From positions 1 to 41,432 of the forward strand of contig UPYI01000022.1 in NCBI GenBank assembly GCA_900538555.1: a stretch of DNA of 41,432 nucleotides, given 5' to 3'. The first letter of the stretch is position 1. Each line of letters begins with the position of its first letter. Below are positions 18,310 through 24,956 of the stretch, piece after piece. A program made the position numbers and the translations under genes. The notes under the pieces are model-generated. The model saw only the letters and a program-made list of their open reading frames with translations. It was not told the DNA's origin and searched no databases. Origin of the DNA: an uncultured Porphyromonadaceae bacterium (GTDB lineage Bacteria > Bacteroidota > Bacteroidia > Bacteroidales > Barnesiellaceae).

Positions 18310-18391
18310 GTTCATATTCATGTACTTTTTCTCGCCTCGGCATAGTCCGAACCTTGTTCGGCTCTGCTCTCGGCTTATCGAAAACGTTCAT
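18310..18391 (+). repeat. Dispersed repeat copy 4, intergenic
   Basis: This 82-bp copy is in the same orientation as copy 1. It contains a perfect CCGAAC-CTT-GTTCGG dyad flanked by CTCGGCATAGTC and CTCTCGGCTTATCG. It lies upstream of the membrane acyltransferase gene, outside any credible gene. Confidence 0.85.
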
Positions 18392-18584
18392 TTTATTTTT
18401 TGTCGGGGTATAGAGTTTTGCCTCCTTTTCAATCCTGTTTTTTCTCTTTTGGGGATAGGGTAAAAAGAGTTGCGTTTTCTCGCAAGTAAAGAATCGTCTG
18501 CCGGTATCCTGCAATCGGATGGGCATGACGGTGCGCCGGTCTTTCGTGAAGAGGTAGTTTCGGACTGGGTGGAAATAAAAAAGA
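18392..18584. other. Non-coding host stretch before the element
   Basis: No credible gene was found. A minus-strand frame at 17972-18526 runs across it but is antisense or out of frame with a conserved gene and includes repeat-derived codons, so I do not annotate it. Confidence 0.5.
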
Positions 18585-18622
18585 AAAAGGCTGCGTCATA
18601 GTGACACAGCCTTTTCTTTTTT
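18585..18622. terminator. Terminator next to the left attachment site
   Basis: Arms 18585-18598 and 18602-18615 (AAAAGGCTG...CAGCCTTTT) form a 14-bp stem with one mismatch, and T-rich runs lie on both sides. It directly follows the tRNA-Pro 3' fragment on the minus strand, so it is probably the original terminator of that tRNA gene, displaced by the integrated element. Confidence 0.8.
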
Positions 18623-18624
18623 AA

Positions 18625-18644
18625 GTCGGGGTGACAAGATTTGA
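18625..18644. other. Left attachment site (att core)
   Basis: GTCGGGGTGACAAGATTTGA is the reverse complement of a tRNA-Pro T-loop, T-stem and acceptor 3' strand without CCA. The first 17 bases repeat at the right end. The rest of a tRNA is absent here, so this is the host-flank junction and the full tRNA should lie beyond the right edge. Confidence 0.8.
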
Positions 18645-18708
18645 TTTTGCCCCGACAGGCTGTATCTGCGCCTATATATCAGTGTTTTATCTATCCAGTT
18701 TTGCGGCG

Positions 18709-18728
18709 TTTCGTCCCGATTTCGTCCC
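18709..18728. promoter_or_regulatory. Integrase arm-type sites, left end
   Basis: Two copies of TTTCGTCCC (18709-18717 and 18720-18728) are spaced 11 bp, one helical turn, and lie about 70 bp inside the left core. The same pair recurs at the right end in direct orientation. Confidence 0.65.
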
Positions 18729-18789
18729 GGTACAATCCCAATAAGTTCAAGAAACACAATATGTTAATATACCCACGACATTTTTTTCA

Positions 18790-19200
18790 TTACTTTTTTT
18801 TCAAAATTCCGATCAAATCGGTGATCTGTTTCACCTGTTCGCGGTTGCTCGCTTCCAGTTCTTTCACCCGATTGGTAAGCTCGCGGATCTTGCGATCCTT
18901 ATCGGCGAGGATTTCCAGTGCTGCCGGTGGCTGCTGCGTTACATTCCCGTTCACACAGTTCGGCGAATGGATGTTCGTTTGCGTCCGGATCTGCGCCCCG
19001 TCCTCTCCTACCTCGTCGAAGAAGTACCCGACAGGGACATTGAGGTATCTGGCAATAGATTCGATCGTCTGCGTCGTCGTATTATTGCGCCGCATTATGG
19101 TTGAAATCGTTGGTCTGGATATTCCTACACCGTCCGCGAGTTCCTGATGAGATATTTTTTTCTTTCTTAATATCTCGTTGATTTTTCGTAGATTAGCCAT
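18790..19200 (-). CDS. XRE-family repressor of the element
   Basis: This 136-aa protein has an N-terminal helix-turn-helix (ISHQELADGVGISRPTISTI, about residues 16-35). A polar linker with several Gln, Asn and Pro follows, then a C-terminal coiled coil (about 95-136, LADKDRKIRELTNRVKELEA) likely used for oligomerisation. There is no self-cleaving LexA-type peptidase domain, so release would need another signal or an antirepressor. It is transcribed divergently from the early operon beginning at 19318, the usual position of a lysogeny repressor. Confidence 0.88.
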   Translation of the reverse strand: MANLRKINEILRKKKISHQELADGVGISRPTISTIMRRNNTTTQTIESIARYLNVPVGYFFDEVGEDGAQIRTQTNIHSPNCVNGNVTQQPPAALEILADKDRKIRELTNRVKELEASNREQVKQITDLIGILKKK

Positions 19201-19317
19201 GTTGTGTAAAAATCAGAATAAAAATAGTTATTCCAAAACTTGCATATTTGGTAAAAACCGCATTACTTTGTTGTCATATAAATACTACAACGTATTAAAT
19301 ATAAAACATTAAATCGA
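19201..19317. promoter_or_regulatory. Divergent control region of repressor and early operon
   Basis: This 117-bp AT-rich gap separates the repressor from the early genes. Dyads visible here include CCAAA-N9-TTTGG (19233-19251) and GTTGT-N12-ACAAC (19270-19291). No promoter fits the consensus exactly; CATATTTG at 19243-19250 is one mismatch away. Operator function is inferred from position. Confidence 0.5.
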
Positions 19318-19557
19318 ATGGGACAAACAAAAGACAGTGAAATTTTCAAGGGGTGGCTGGAATCGCTACCGCTTGCGGAAATGCGAGAGAAGCGGCAATC
19401 CGTCCTCTCGTTATGTGGAATCAATAGGGGAATCCTATGTAATTGGCGGAGCGGACGAACAAAAATCCCCGCGTCGGCAAAACACATCATCAACCAGATC
19501 GCCGGGAAGCCGGTATTTGAACAAATTTTTACGAACAACGAAAAATCGGAATCATAA
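19318..19557 (+). CDS. Small HTH-like early protein (Cro-like candidate)
   Basis: This 79-aa protein is the first gene to the right of the repressor. The segment RQSVLSLCGINRGILCNWRS, followed by GRTKIPASAKHIINQIAG, reads like a helix-turn-helix in which a recognition helix follows CGINRGIL. Its position opposite the repressor is that of a Cro or antirepressor gene. No effector part is visible. The function is inferred from size, fold pattern and position. Confidence 0.7.
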   Translation: MGQTKDSEIFKGWLESLPLAEMREKRQSVLSLCGINRGILCNWRSGRTKIPASAKHIINQIAGKPVFEQIFTNNEKSES

Positions 19558-19784
19558 TGGAGAATGAAATGATTGACAATGAAGTAAATATCGAAGATAT
19601 ATATTATAATAATTCCGGGAGAATATCATTGAGTAAGGAATGCAATACGAGGGACACAAATGGAAACATTAAAGGTAATAGTATTACGATCTTCTTTTTA
19701 TTGCTTGATGCTTGCGAAAGAGAACCGGTATTCCGAAAGACACTTTGTCTTGTAGCAGAATATTTGAACGATCAAAATAAATAA
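19557..19784 (+). CDS. Small early protein, paralogue of the next gene
   Basis: This 75-aa protein has an acidic N-terminus and a C-terminal half (IKGNSITIFFLLLDACEREP, then VFRKTLCLVAEYL) that parallels the downstream 70-aa protein (IEGNPIAAAFAIFQAIKDND, then LFHSLRFFMS). The start overlaps the previous stop. I do not recognise a family. Confidence 0.7.
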   Translation: MENEMIDNEVNIEDIYYNNSGRISLSKECNTRDTNGNIKGNSITIFFLLLDACEREPVFRKTLCLVAEYLNDQNK

Positions 19785-19792
19785 AAACAACT

Positions 19793-20005
19793 ATGGCAGA
19801 AGATTTATTATCACAAAAACTGAATCGTCTTATCCGTCAGGACGTAAAGATAAATATAACCAAGAAAAAAGAAGGGGAAATTTTTCAGATCGACGCAACG
19901 ATCGAGGGAAATCCTATCGCGGCGGCGTTTGCGATATTCCAAGCAATCAAAGACAACGATGATTTATTTCATTCGCTACGATTTTTTATGAGTAGAAAGA
20001 AATAG
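19793..20005 (+). CDS. Small early protein, paralogue of the previous gene
   Basis: This 70-aa protein has a basic N-terminal half and a helical C-terminal half beginning IEGNPIAAAFAIFQAIKDND. It shares the GN-I...F..F/L pattern with the preceding gene, so the pair seems to have arisen by duplication and diverged in charge. It lies 8 bases downstream of its paralogue and 9 bases upstream of the primase-helicase gene. The function is unknown; a replication accessory role is possible from context only. Confidence 0.72.
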   Translation: MAEDLLSQKLNRLIRQDVKINITKKKEGEIFQIDATIEGNPIAAAFAIFQAIKDNDDLFHSLRFFMSRKK

Positions 20006-20014
20006 AATCTATCT

Positions 20015-22312
20015 ATGAACAAAGAGCTACCCATATACGCCTATTTGGAACAGAGGTTGCGGGAGTGCGGGATCGATCCGGATAAGAACCGGAGAACCGT
20101 GGCAGATCTGGACGGAAAGGTCGGTAATTATCCGATCCTTTCCGCCGACGAGAAACGCGACGGAATCAACATTACGTACACCTACATTACCGGCGATGTG
20201 ATCCCCTACGAGGACGGCAACAAGATCCGGGACTTCGCACGCATCCGATACCGCGAGCAAAAAGAATACGAGGACAGTACGGGAAAGAAAAGCACGATGA
20301 AGTACTGGCAGCCGTCAGGAACACCGATACATATCTACTTCCCTCCTCAGATCGTCGAACTGTATAAAAAGACACAGAAGCGCGGGAAAGGGCGACCGGT
20401 GAAAGTGAAAACGTTGTACATCGTCGAGGGGGAATTGAAGTCGTTGGCGGCTTCGAACTATCTTAACCTGCCGTTCATCGGAATCGGTGGCATCCACAAC
20501 TTCAAGGATTCCTCCGGAACGCAACTCAATGAAGAACTGCGCGAGGCGATCAATACGTTGAAGCCGGAGAACATCGTGCTGCTGTTCGATGCGGACTGCC
20601 TGTATGTGAAGTATGACGAGAAAAAAAACCTCGCCGAGCGTCCTACGTCGTTTTACAATGCGGTTATCAAGTTCCGGGAGCTGCTGAAAGAGTTCTCCGT
20701 CGATTTCTATTTCGGGCATGTGCAGACGAAGTATCTGCAAGTCGCCAAAGGCTTGGACGATCTGCTCAATCTGCCCGACGTGAAACGCGACGAAGTACGG
20801 GAGGATCTGGAACGCCTATCGATCGGAGAAAAGAAGTACATGAGTATTCTCTTTGTGGATCCCGGCAAGAACAAGAACCTGATGAAGTACTTCGCGATCG
20901 ACAGCGTATCGAATTTCTACGATGCCAATGCGGCGGTGATCGGCGAAAAGACGTTCAACTACCGGGGTAGCTTCTATAACTTCGACGGCGAGAAACTGAA
21001 CTCATCGCTGCAAAGCCAAATAGACCGGTATATCGTCGTCGGGAACAGTTTTTACAAGACCCGTTTCGAGCTTACAAAAGACGGCGGCGAATCGGAGATC
21101 GTCGATTACGAGAAAACAGATAAAAGCCGAGTATTGCTCGATTTCAAAGGCGATACGAAAGCCCTGTATAAGATTCCGTTGTACGATTTTTTCGCCAATT
21201 ATCCGGACAACACCGAGAATTATAAACGGATCATGGTAGCGCACATGGGAGGACAGAAATGTACCTATTTCAACAAGTACCAAAAAATCACACACATCCC
21301 GATCGAGGGTCGTTGGGACAATATCGAGCGGTTCTTACGGCATATCTTCTCCGAAAAGAACACATCGGGGGAAAGCCTGTACGAGTTCGGTCTGGATTTT
21401 ATCCAGAGGCTGTTTTACAGCCCGTTCGACAAGCTGCCGATCTTGGTATTGGCTTCTACCGAGCGGGGAACTGGTAAAACCACGTTCGCCAAATTCATGA
21501 ACGATATATTTCAAAAGAATGCGATCACATTGGGTAATACATCGTTCAACCCTCAATTTACCACGCTATACGCCGAGAAGCTATTGATCTGTTTTGACGA
21601 AGATATTAACGGCATCGACAAACGAGAGATGCAGGAATACATCAAGAACCTGACGACTTCGGACGATCTGAAATTAGAGGGGAAAGGAGAAAACGCAAAA
21701 TTCATCAACAATAACCTGCATTTCATTATGACGACCAACCGGGAGACCAATTTCATCTCGATCGCCGAGGACGAGAACCGGTTTGCCGTATTGAGGGTAA
21801 GCCCTTTCGAGAAAAACGATCCTTTGATCCGGGAAAAGTGCCAAAAGGAGATACCCTACTTCCTATATTACTTGAAAAACCGAGAATACAAATACCCGGA
21901 ACGAAAGAACCGGTTCTATTTTGACCCGAAAGTCTACGAAACGGAAACCCTATTGAACGTCAAGGAACGGACGGCGAGCCTGTTGGGCAAAGAGTTCCGG
22001 GTATTCATGCGAGATTATTTTATCACCCATAATCTGACCGAATGCGAAATGGCTGCCGTCGATATACTTGCGGGAGTGACAGACGGAAGCCGGATAAAGA
22101 CCTCAAAAACCGAGATAATGGATTACTTAAAATATGATATGAAGAAGAAGCCTGCAAAAACAGGTAGACGGTACAAGATGTACCGGATCGCTTTCGATCC
22201 GATCTCCGGAACAGAGACGACAAAAAGCTATTCAAAGGTCGGCGTACCCTATACTTTTACACGAGACGAATTTTTCACGACAGAAGAACTTAAAGAAATG
22301 CAACAACAATGA
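20015..22312 (+). CDS. Primase-helicase (TOPRIM-like plus SF3-type helicase)
   Basis: This 765-aa protein drives element replication. The N-terminal half contains a DUF3854-like TOPRIM domain: YIVEGE with Glu138/Glu140, GIGGIHNF at 156-163 and LLFDADC with Asp192/Asp194. The C-terminal half is a superfamily 3-like helicase of the phage D5/DUF5906 type: Walker A ERGTGKTT at 483-490, Walker B LLICFDED at 523-530, sensor IMTTNRET at 571-578 and an arginine-finger-like AEDENRFAVL near 584-593. Residues from about 640 look like a winged-helix DNA-binding tail. No DNA polymerase is present in the element, so host polymerase is presumably used. The stop overlaps the next start (ATGA). Confidence 0.88.
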   Translation: MNKELPIYAYLEQRLRECGIDPDKNRRTVADLDGKVGNYPILSADEKRDGINITYTYITGDVIPYEDGNKIRDFARIRYREQKEYEDSTGKKSTMKYWQPSGTPIHIYFPPQIVELYKKTQKRGKGRPVKVKTLYIVEGELKSLAASNYLNLPFIGIGGIHNFKDSSGTQLNEELREAINTLKPENIVLLFDADCLYVKYDEKKNLAERPTSFYNAVIKFRELLKEFSVDFYFGHVQTKYLQVAKGLDDLLNLPDVKRDEVREDLERLSIGEKKYMSILFVDPGKNKNLMKYFAIDSVSNFYDANAAVIGEKTFNYRGSFYNFDGEKLNSSLQSQIDRYIVVGNSFYKTRFELTKDGGESEIVDYEKTDKSRVLLDFKGDTKALYKIPLYDFFANYPDNTENYKRIMVAHMGGQKCTYFNKYQKITHIPIEGRWDNIERFLRHIFSEKNTSGESLYEFGLDFIQRLFYSPFDKLPILVLASTERGTGKTTFAKFMNDIFQKNAITLGNTSFNPQFTTLYAEKLLICFDEDINGIDKREMQEYIKNLTTSDDLKLEGKGENAKFINNNLHFIMTTNRETNFISIAEDENRFAVLRVSPFEKNDPLIREKCQKEIPYFLYYLKNREYKYPERKNRFYFDPKVYETETLLNVKERTASLLGKEFRVFMRDYFITHNLTECEMAAVDILAGVTDGSRIKTSKTEIMDYLKYDMKKKPAKTGRRYKMYRIAFDPISGTETTKSYSKVGVPYTFTRDEFFTTEELKEMQQQ

Positions 22313-23130
22313 AAAAAGAAAAGACACCTATTTACGATTTTATTGCGAATGTTCCCGACAACACAGAGAACTACAAACAAATTATTGTCGCAAGCAATGG
22401 CGGACAAAAGTGTACGTACCTGAACAAGTACCATAAAATTACACACAACCCGACCGAGGGTCGTTGGGACAATATCGAGCGTTTATTACGGCATATTTTT
22501 TCCGATAAAAATACATCTGGGGAAAGCCTGTACGAGTTCGGGCTGGATTTTATCCAGAGGCTATTTTATAGCCCCAAAGACAAGCTGCCGATATTGGTAT
22601 TGGCTTCGGACGAGCGGGGAACTGGTAAAACCACGTTCGTCAATATTATGAAGGACATCTTTCAGGCGAATGCGATTATAATGGGAAGTACCGGTTTAAA
22701 TTCCATTTACACCGACCACTACGCCGAAAAGCTATTGGTCTGCATCGACGATGATATTTTGGGGAAAAACAAACGAGGATTACAGGTGTATATCAAGTAT
22801 CTGGCGACTTCCGATTCGGTGAAATTAGAGGCGATAGGCGAGAACCCCCAAATGATCGACAATAACCTGCATTTCGTCCTGACGACCGAACGGAAGAACA
22901 AATGTATTACGATCGCCGAGGACGAGAACCGGTTTGCCGTGTTACAGTCCAATCCTATCGAGGAGATCGATCCGATGATTCGCGAGAAGTGTCGCGAGGA
23001 GATACCTTATTTCCTATACTACCTGAAACACCGACCGTATAAATATCCGGAGCGGAAAAGCTGGGTTTATTTTGATCCGAAAGTCTACGAGACGGAAACC
23101 CTCCGGAACATAAAGAAAGGCAAGAAATGA
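22309..23130 (+). CDS. Second SF3-type helicase domain protein (tandem duplicate)
   Basis: This 273-aa protein corresponds to residues about 388-660 of the preceding primase-helicase and is strikingly similar to it, for example LYEFGLDFIQRLFYSP and AEDENRFAVL. Walker A ERGTGKTT, Walker B LLVCIDDD and the sensor VLTTER are retained, so it could still hydrolyse ATP. The primase domain and the C-terminal winged-helix tail are absent. The DNA is also clearly similar, so the gene arose by local duplication of about 0.8 kb. It overlaps both neighbours by ATGA. It may mix with the long form in a hexamer, or serve as another motor such as DNA translocation; neither is shown. Confidence 0.85.
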   Translation: MKKEKTPIYDFIANVPDNTENYKQIIVASNGGQKCTYLNKYHKITHNPTEGRWDNIERLLRHIFSDKNTSGESLYEFGLDFIQRLFYSPKDKLPILVLASDERGTGKTTFVNIMKDIFQANAIIMGSTGLNSIYTDHYAEKLLVCIDDDILGKNKRGLQVYIKYLATSDSVKLEAIGENPQMIDNNLHFVLTTERKNKCITIAEDENRFAVLQSNPIEEIDPMIREKCREEIPYFLYYLKHRPYKYPERKSWVYFDPKVYETETLRNIKKGKK

Positions 23131-23561
23131 AACAGGCAAGCATCATTCTGTTGCTGACGGCATTATTGTCGGGAGCATGCAGCAGCCACCGGGGAACGGT
23201 GGTCGAGAAAATACCCCGCCAACGGATCGAGCGGGTAGTAGTTCCGGACGATTCGGCGCGGGTGGTGATCCGGATCACGCCGACACCCGACGGGCGGATC
23301 GAAGTGCGGGGCATAGAGCAGCGCACCACACCGAGGGCGGACGTATCGGTACTGGCAAGCGATTCGACGATCGAGGTCGTCGCGGTGGTGCATCCGGACA
23401 CGATCCAGATTGCAGCCGTCGATTCGCTGATCCGCGAGACACCCGCTCCGATCACAGCGACCGATCGCTTTTTTGAAAAATTCGACGCGACCCTGTGGCT
23501 GATCGTGATAGTCTTGGTGCTTATACTGATTATGAGAGTTTTAACCCTTACAAAACAATGA
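23127..23561 (+). CDS. Lipoprotein with C-terminal membrane anchor, candidate unimolecular spanin
   Basis: This 144-aa protein has an N-terminal lipoprotein signal with lipobox LLSGAC (Cys at about 18) and a single C-terminal transmembrane segment (LWLIVIVLVLILIMRVL, about 121-137) with a short basic tail. The periplasmic stretch between them is beta-rich and polar. A protein anchored in the outer membrane by lipid and in the inner membrane by a C-terminal helix has the topology of unimolecular spanins, which fuse the two membranes at lysis. The gene sits in the early/replication block, which is unusual for a lysis gene, so other envelope roles are possible. Confidence 0.6.
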   Translation: MKQASIILLLTALLSGACSSHRGTVVEKIPRQRIERVVVPDDSARVVIRITPTPDGRIEVRGIEQRTTPRADVSVLASDSTIEVVAVVHPDTIQIAAVDSLIRETPAPITATDRFFEKFDATLWLIVIVLVLILIMRVLTLTKQ

Positions 23562-23565
23562 TACT

Positions 23566-23823
23566 ATGGATAAAGTTTTTACCGATCGGGAATGGAGCGA
23601 AATATCGCATCTTACCCGCAATATCGCGGAGATTCAGGGACAGTTGTCGATGCTCCGGGAAGATCTGGCAATCTACGAATGTCGATTGATGAATGTGGTG
23701 TTTGGTGACGACTACGAAGCCGGTTGCGATCTGGATGTGATCGACGGGGAGACGCTGAATATCACAGAGAACTACTGGCAAGACATTGAACACATTAAAA
23801 TACAGAACATAAAAACGAAATGA
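23566..23823 (+). CDS. Small hypothetical coiled-coil protein
   Basis: This 85-aa acidic protein has a helical N-terminal half (WSEISHLTRNIAEIQGQLSM, then LREDLAIYECRL) that can form a coiled coil. It sits in the replication operon, 4 bases after the spanin-like gene, and its stop overlaps the next start. I do not recognise a family. Confidence 0.68.
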   Translation: MDKVFTDREWSEISHLTRNIAEIQGQLSMLREDLAIYECRLMNVVFGDDYEAGCDLDVIDGETLNITENYWQDIEHIKIQNIKTK

Positions 23824-24143
23824 ATATGAATATCGACGAATTAATATACCCGGACGTGTACGTATGCACGGCGACGGTTGTGTCGCACGAATCCGACCTG
23901 TTCGGCGGCGACCGCGACCAATATAATGTGATGATCCAGATCGAGGTCGAGGACAAGACCGCGAAAGTGTTTTATAGTGGATATTCCGACGGACGACCGG
24001 CGCAGCTCGAAGAGATCCGGGTGCGGCACGGCAAGGTGGCAGCCGTCGATTACTACCTGTCACGGAAGCCGGTAGAGCGGCAGATCAACCGGATCGTCCG
24101 GCAGGCGATCGACGAGTACCGCAAGACGGAAACGATCGGATAA
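23820..24143 (+). CDS. Small hypothetical protein
   Basis: This 107-aa protein is unrecognised. It is predicted beta-rich in the first half (YPDVYVCTATVVSHES, YNVMIQIEVEDKTAKVFYSG) and helical at the end (ERQINRIVRQAIDEYRKTET). The start overlaps the previous stop (ATGA at 23820); ATG 23826 is an alternative. It is the last gene of the left operon, followed by two structured RNA units. Confidence 0.68.
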   Translation: MNMNIDELIYPDVYVCTATVVSHESDLFGGDRDQYNVMIQIEVEDKTAKVFYSGYSDGRPAQLEEIRVRHGKVAAVDYYLSRKPVERQINRIVRQAIDEYRKTETIG

Positions 24144-24144
24144 G

Positions 24145-24176
24145 GTTGCACCGTTCGGGAAAGTTCCGTATATTTG
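24145..24176 (+). promoter_or_regulatory. Promoter of structured RNA unit 1
   Basis: GTTG (24145-24148), a 20-nt spacer and TATATTTG (24169-24176) match the Bacteroidetes consensus with one mismatch in the -33 box. The start is expected near 24183. Confidence 0.6.
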
Positions 24177-24182
24177 CTCCGG

Positions 24183-24279
24183 CTTTGATTGATAACCTCA
24201 GCCCGCCGTCCGGAATCCCTACCCATACGATTATCTTTGTTTGCGCAAAGTTTTAGGGAGACCGGGCGGCTCTCTTTTT
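24183..24279 (+). ncRNA. Candidate structured RNA 1
   Basis: This segment of about 97 nt runs from a predicted promoter to a T-run. A long stem pairs 24205-24213 with 24262-24270 (9 bp, one G-U) and TCCCTA 24216-24221 with TAGGGA 24254-24259. An inner hairpin, CTTTG..CAAAG, contains the palindrome TTTGCGCAAA. TCTCTTTTT follows the stem, as in an intrinsic terminator. No open frame fits. Its 3' end (GGGAGA..GGGCGGCTCTCTTTTT) is repeated in RNA unit 2. Confidence 0.6.
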
Positions 24280-24303
24280 CCCTCAAAAAAAATACTCGAT
24301 CCG

Positions 24304-24334
24304 TTTGCTAATTCGATGCAAAGGCGTATATTTG
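24304..24334 (+). promoter_or_regulatory. Promoter of structured RNA unit 2
   Basis: TTTG (24304-24307), a 19-nt spacer and TATATTTG (24327-24334) are a full match to the Bacteroidetes consensus. The start is expected near 24341. Confidence 0.78.
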
Positions 24335-24340
24335 CAGTAC

Positions 24341-24498
24341 AACTCTGGACAAGTTGTACATCATAATTTATACGCGGGTTCGATATTTTTTTATCGACCT
24401 GAACGCATTTGCCGCCCGGTCTCCCATTGTCGGATCCACGTTTAATTATGTGTATCTTCTTGTCCAGAGATGTGGGAGATTTGGGCGGCTCTCTTTTT
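24341..24498 (+). ncRNA. Candidate structured RNA 2 / leader of the next gene
   Basis: Hairpin GTACAACT/AGTTGTAC (24337-24344 with 24352-24359) carries a loop region that is complementary over 11 nt to 24459-24469 (CTTGTCCAGAG), giving a pseudoknot-like contact. A CGATA/TATCG hairpin follows (24381-24396). A terminator-like stem pairs 24411-24425 with 24474-24489 and ends in TCTCTTTTT. GGGCGG (24483-24488) can alternatively pair with CCGCCC (24501-24506), so read-through into the gene at 24525 could be controlled. Confidence 0.6.
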
Positions 24499-24524
24499 GC
24501 CCGCCCTGAAAAAAATACACGACA

Positions 24525-24833
24525 ATGGACAAGAATGTATTAAAAGGAGTGACAACTCTGCACGTAGACGCAAACGGGCGTGAAACAGTAGAAATCGAAT
24601 TGGATCGTATTCAGGAGCTGAACGAATTAGTCGGGACGCTGAACGGATTGGAAACAATGGACGCGGTCTCTGGGGTGGGAGAAGCCCCGAACGACGACGA
24701 GATCCGGCGGGAGATGCAGGTGCAGTTCCTGCAATTCTATCGGACGGTCTGCCTGATCGCACACGGCGTCCGGAGGTTGTGCCCGCAGGAATGGATCTAC
24801 GGGATGAAGCCGGAATCCGGATTAGGCGTTTAA
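24525..24833 (+). CDS. Hypothetical protein downstream of RNA leader
   Basis: This 102-aa acidic protein is unrecognised. The first half reads as beta strands then helix (GVTTLHVDANGRETVEIELD, then RIQELNELVGTL), and the second half is helical with an RTVCLIAHGVRRLCPQEWI segment. It follows RNA unit 2 by 26 bases and an A-rich translation start, and is followed by a strong terminator, so it is a one-gene transcription unit. The elaborate leader suggests its dosage matters. Confidence 0.7.
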   Translation: MDKNVLKGVTTLHVDANGRETVEIELDRIQELNELVGTLNGLETMDAVSGVGEAPNDDEIRREMQVQFLQFYRTVCLIAHGVRRLCPQEWIYGMKPESGLGV

Positions 24834-24847
24834 AACATGAAATTACA

Positions 24848-24871
24848 GGGCGGTTTATCCGCCCTTTTTTT
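24848..24871 (+). terminator. Intrinsic terminator
   Basis: GGGCGG-TTTAT-CCGCCC followed by seven T residues ends the unit of the gene at 24525. Confidence 0.93.
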
Positions 24872-24904
24872 ATGCCTTTTTATGATAAAATAATACACTT
24901 GTAA

Positions 24905-24952
24905 TTTGCTTATTTACAGATAATTATGTATATTTACATGGTAATAAGCAAA
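24905..24952 (+). promoter_or_regulatory. Promoter with overlapping inverted-repeat operator
   Basis: TTTG (24905-24908), a 20-nt spacer and TATATTTA (24929-24936) form a near-consensus promoter. TTTGCTTATTTAC (24905-24917) is an inverted repeat of GTAATAAGCAAA (24941-24952) apart from one extra base, so the arms cover the -33 box and the start region. A second dyad ATGTA-TATT-TACAT lies on the -7 box. Confidence 0.68.
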
Positions 24953-24956
24953 TAAA

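Noticed and set aside
17972..18526. 184-aa minus-strand frame containing MNVFDKPRAEPN
   Set aside because: It combines a dispersed repeat with sequence overlapping the acyltransferase gene in another frame. There is no promoter, and the codons from the repeat explain its resemblance to other short frames.
22309..23130. Helicase copy as a broken fragment of the primase-helicase
   Set aside because: It has its own coupled start and stop and retains all ATPase motifs, so I treat it as a functional gene.
24145..24524. Retron-type non-coding RNA
   Set aside because: No reverse transcriptase gene lies nearby or elsewhere in the window. Promoter and terminator layout fits regulatory RNA better.
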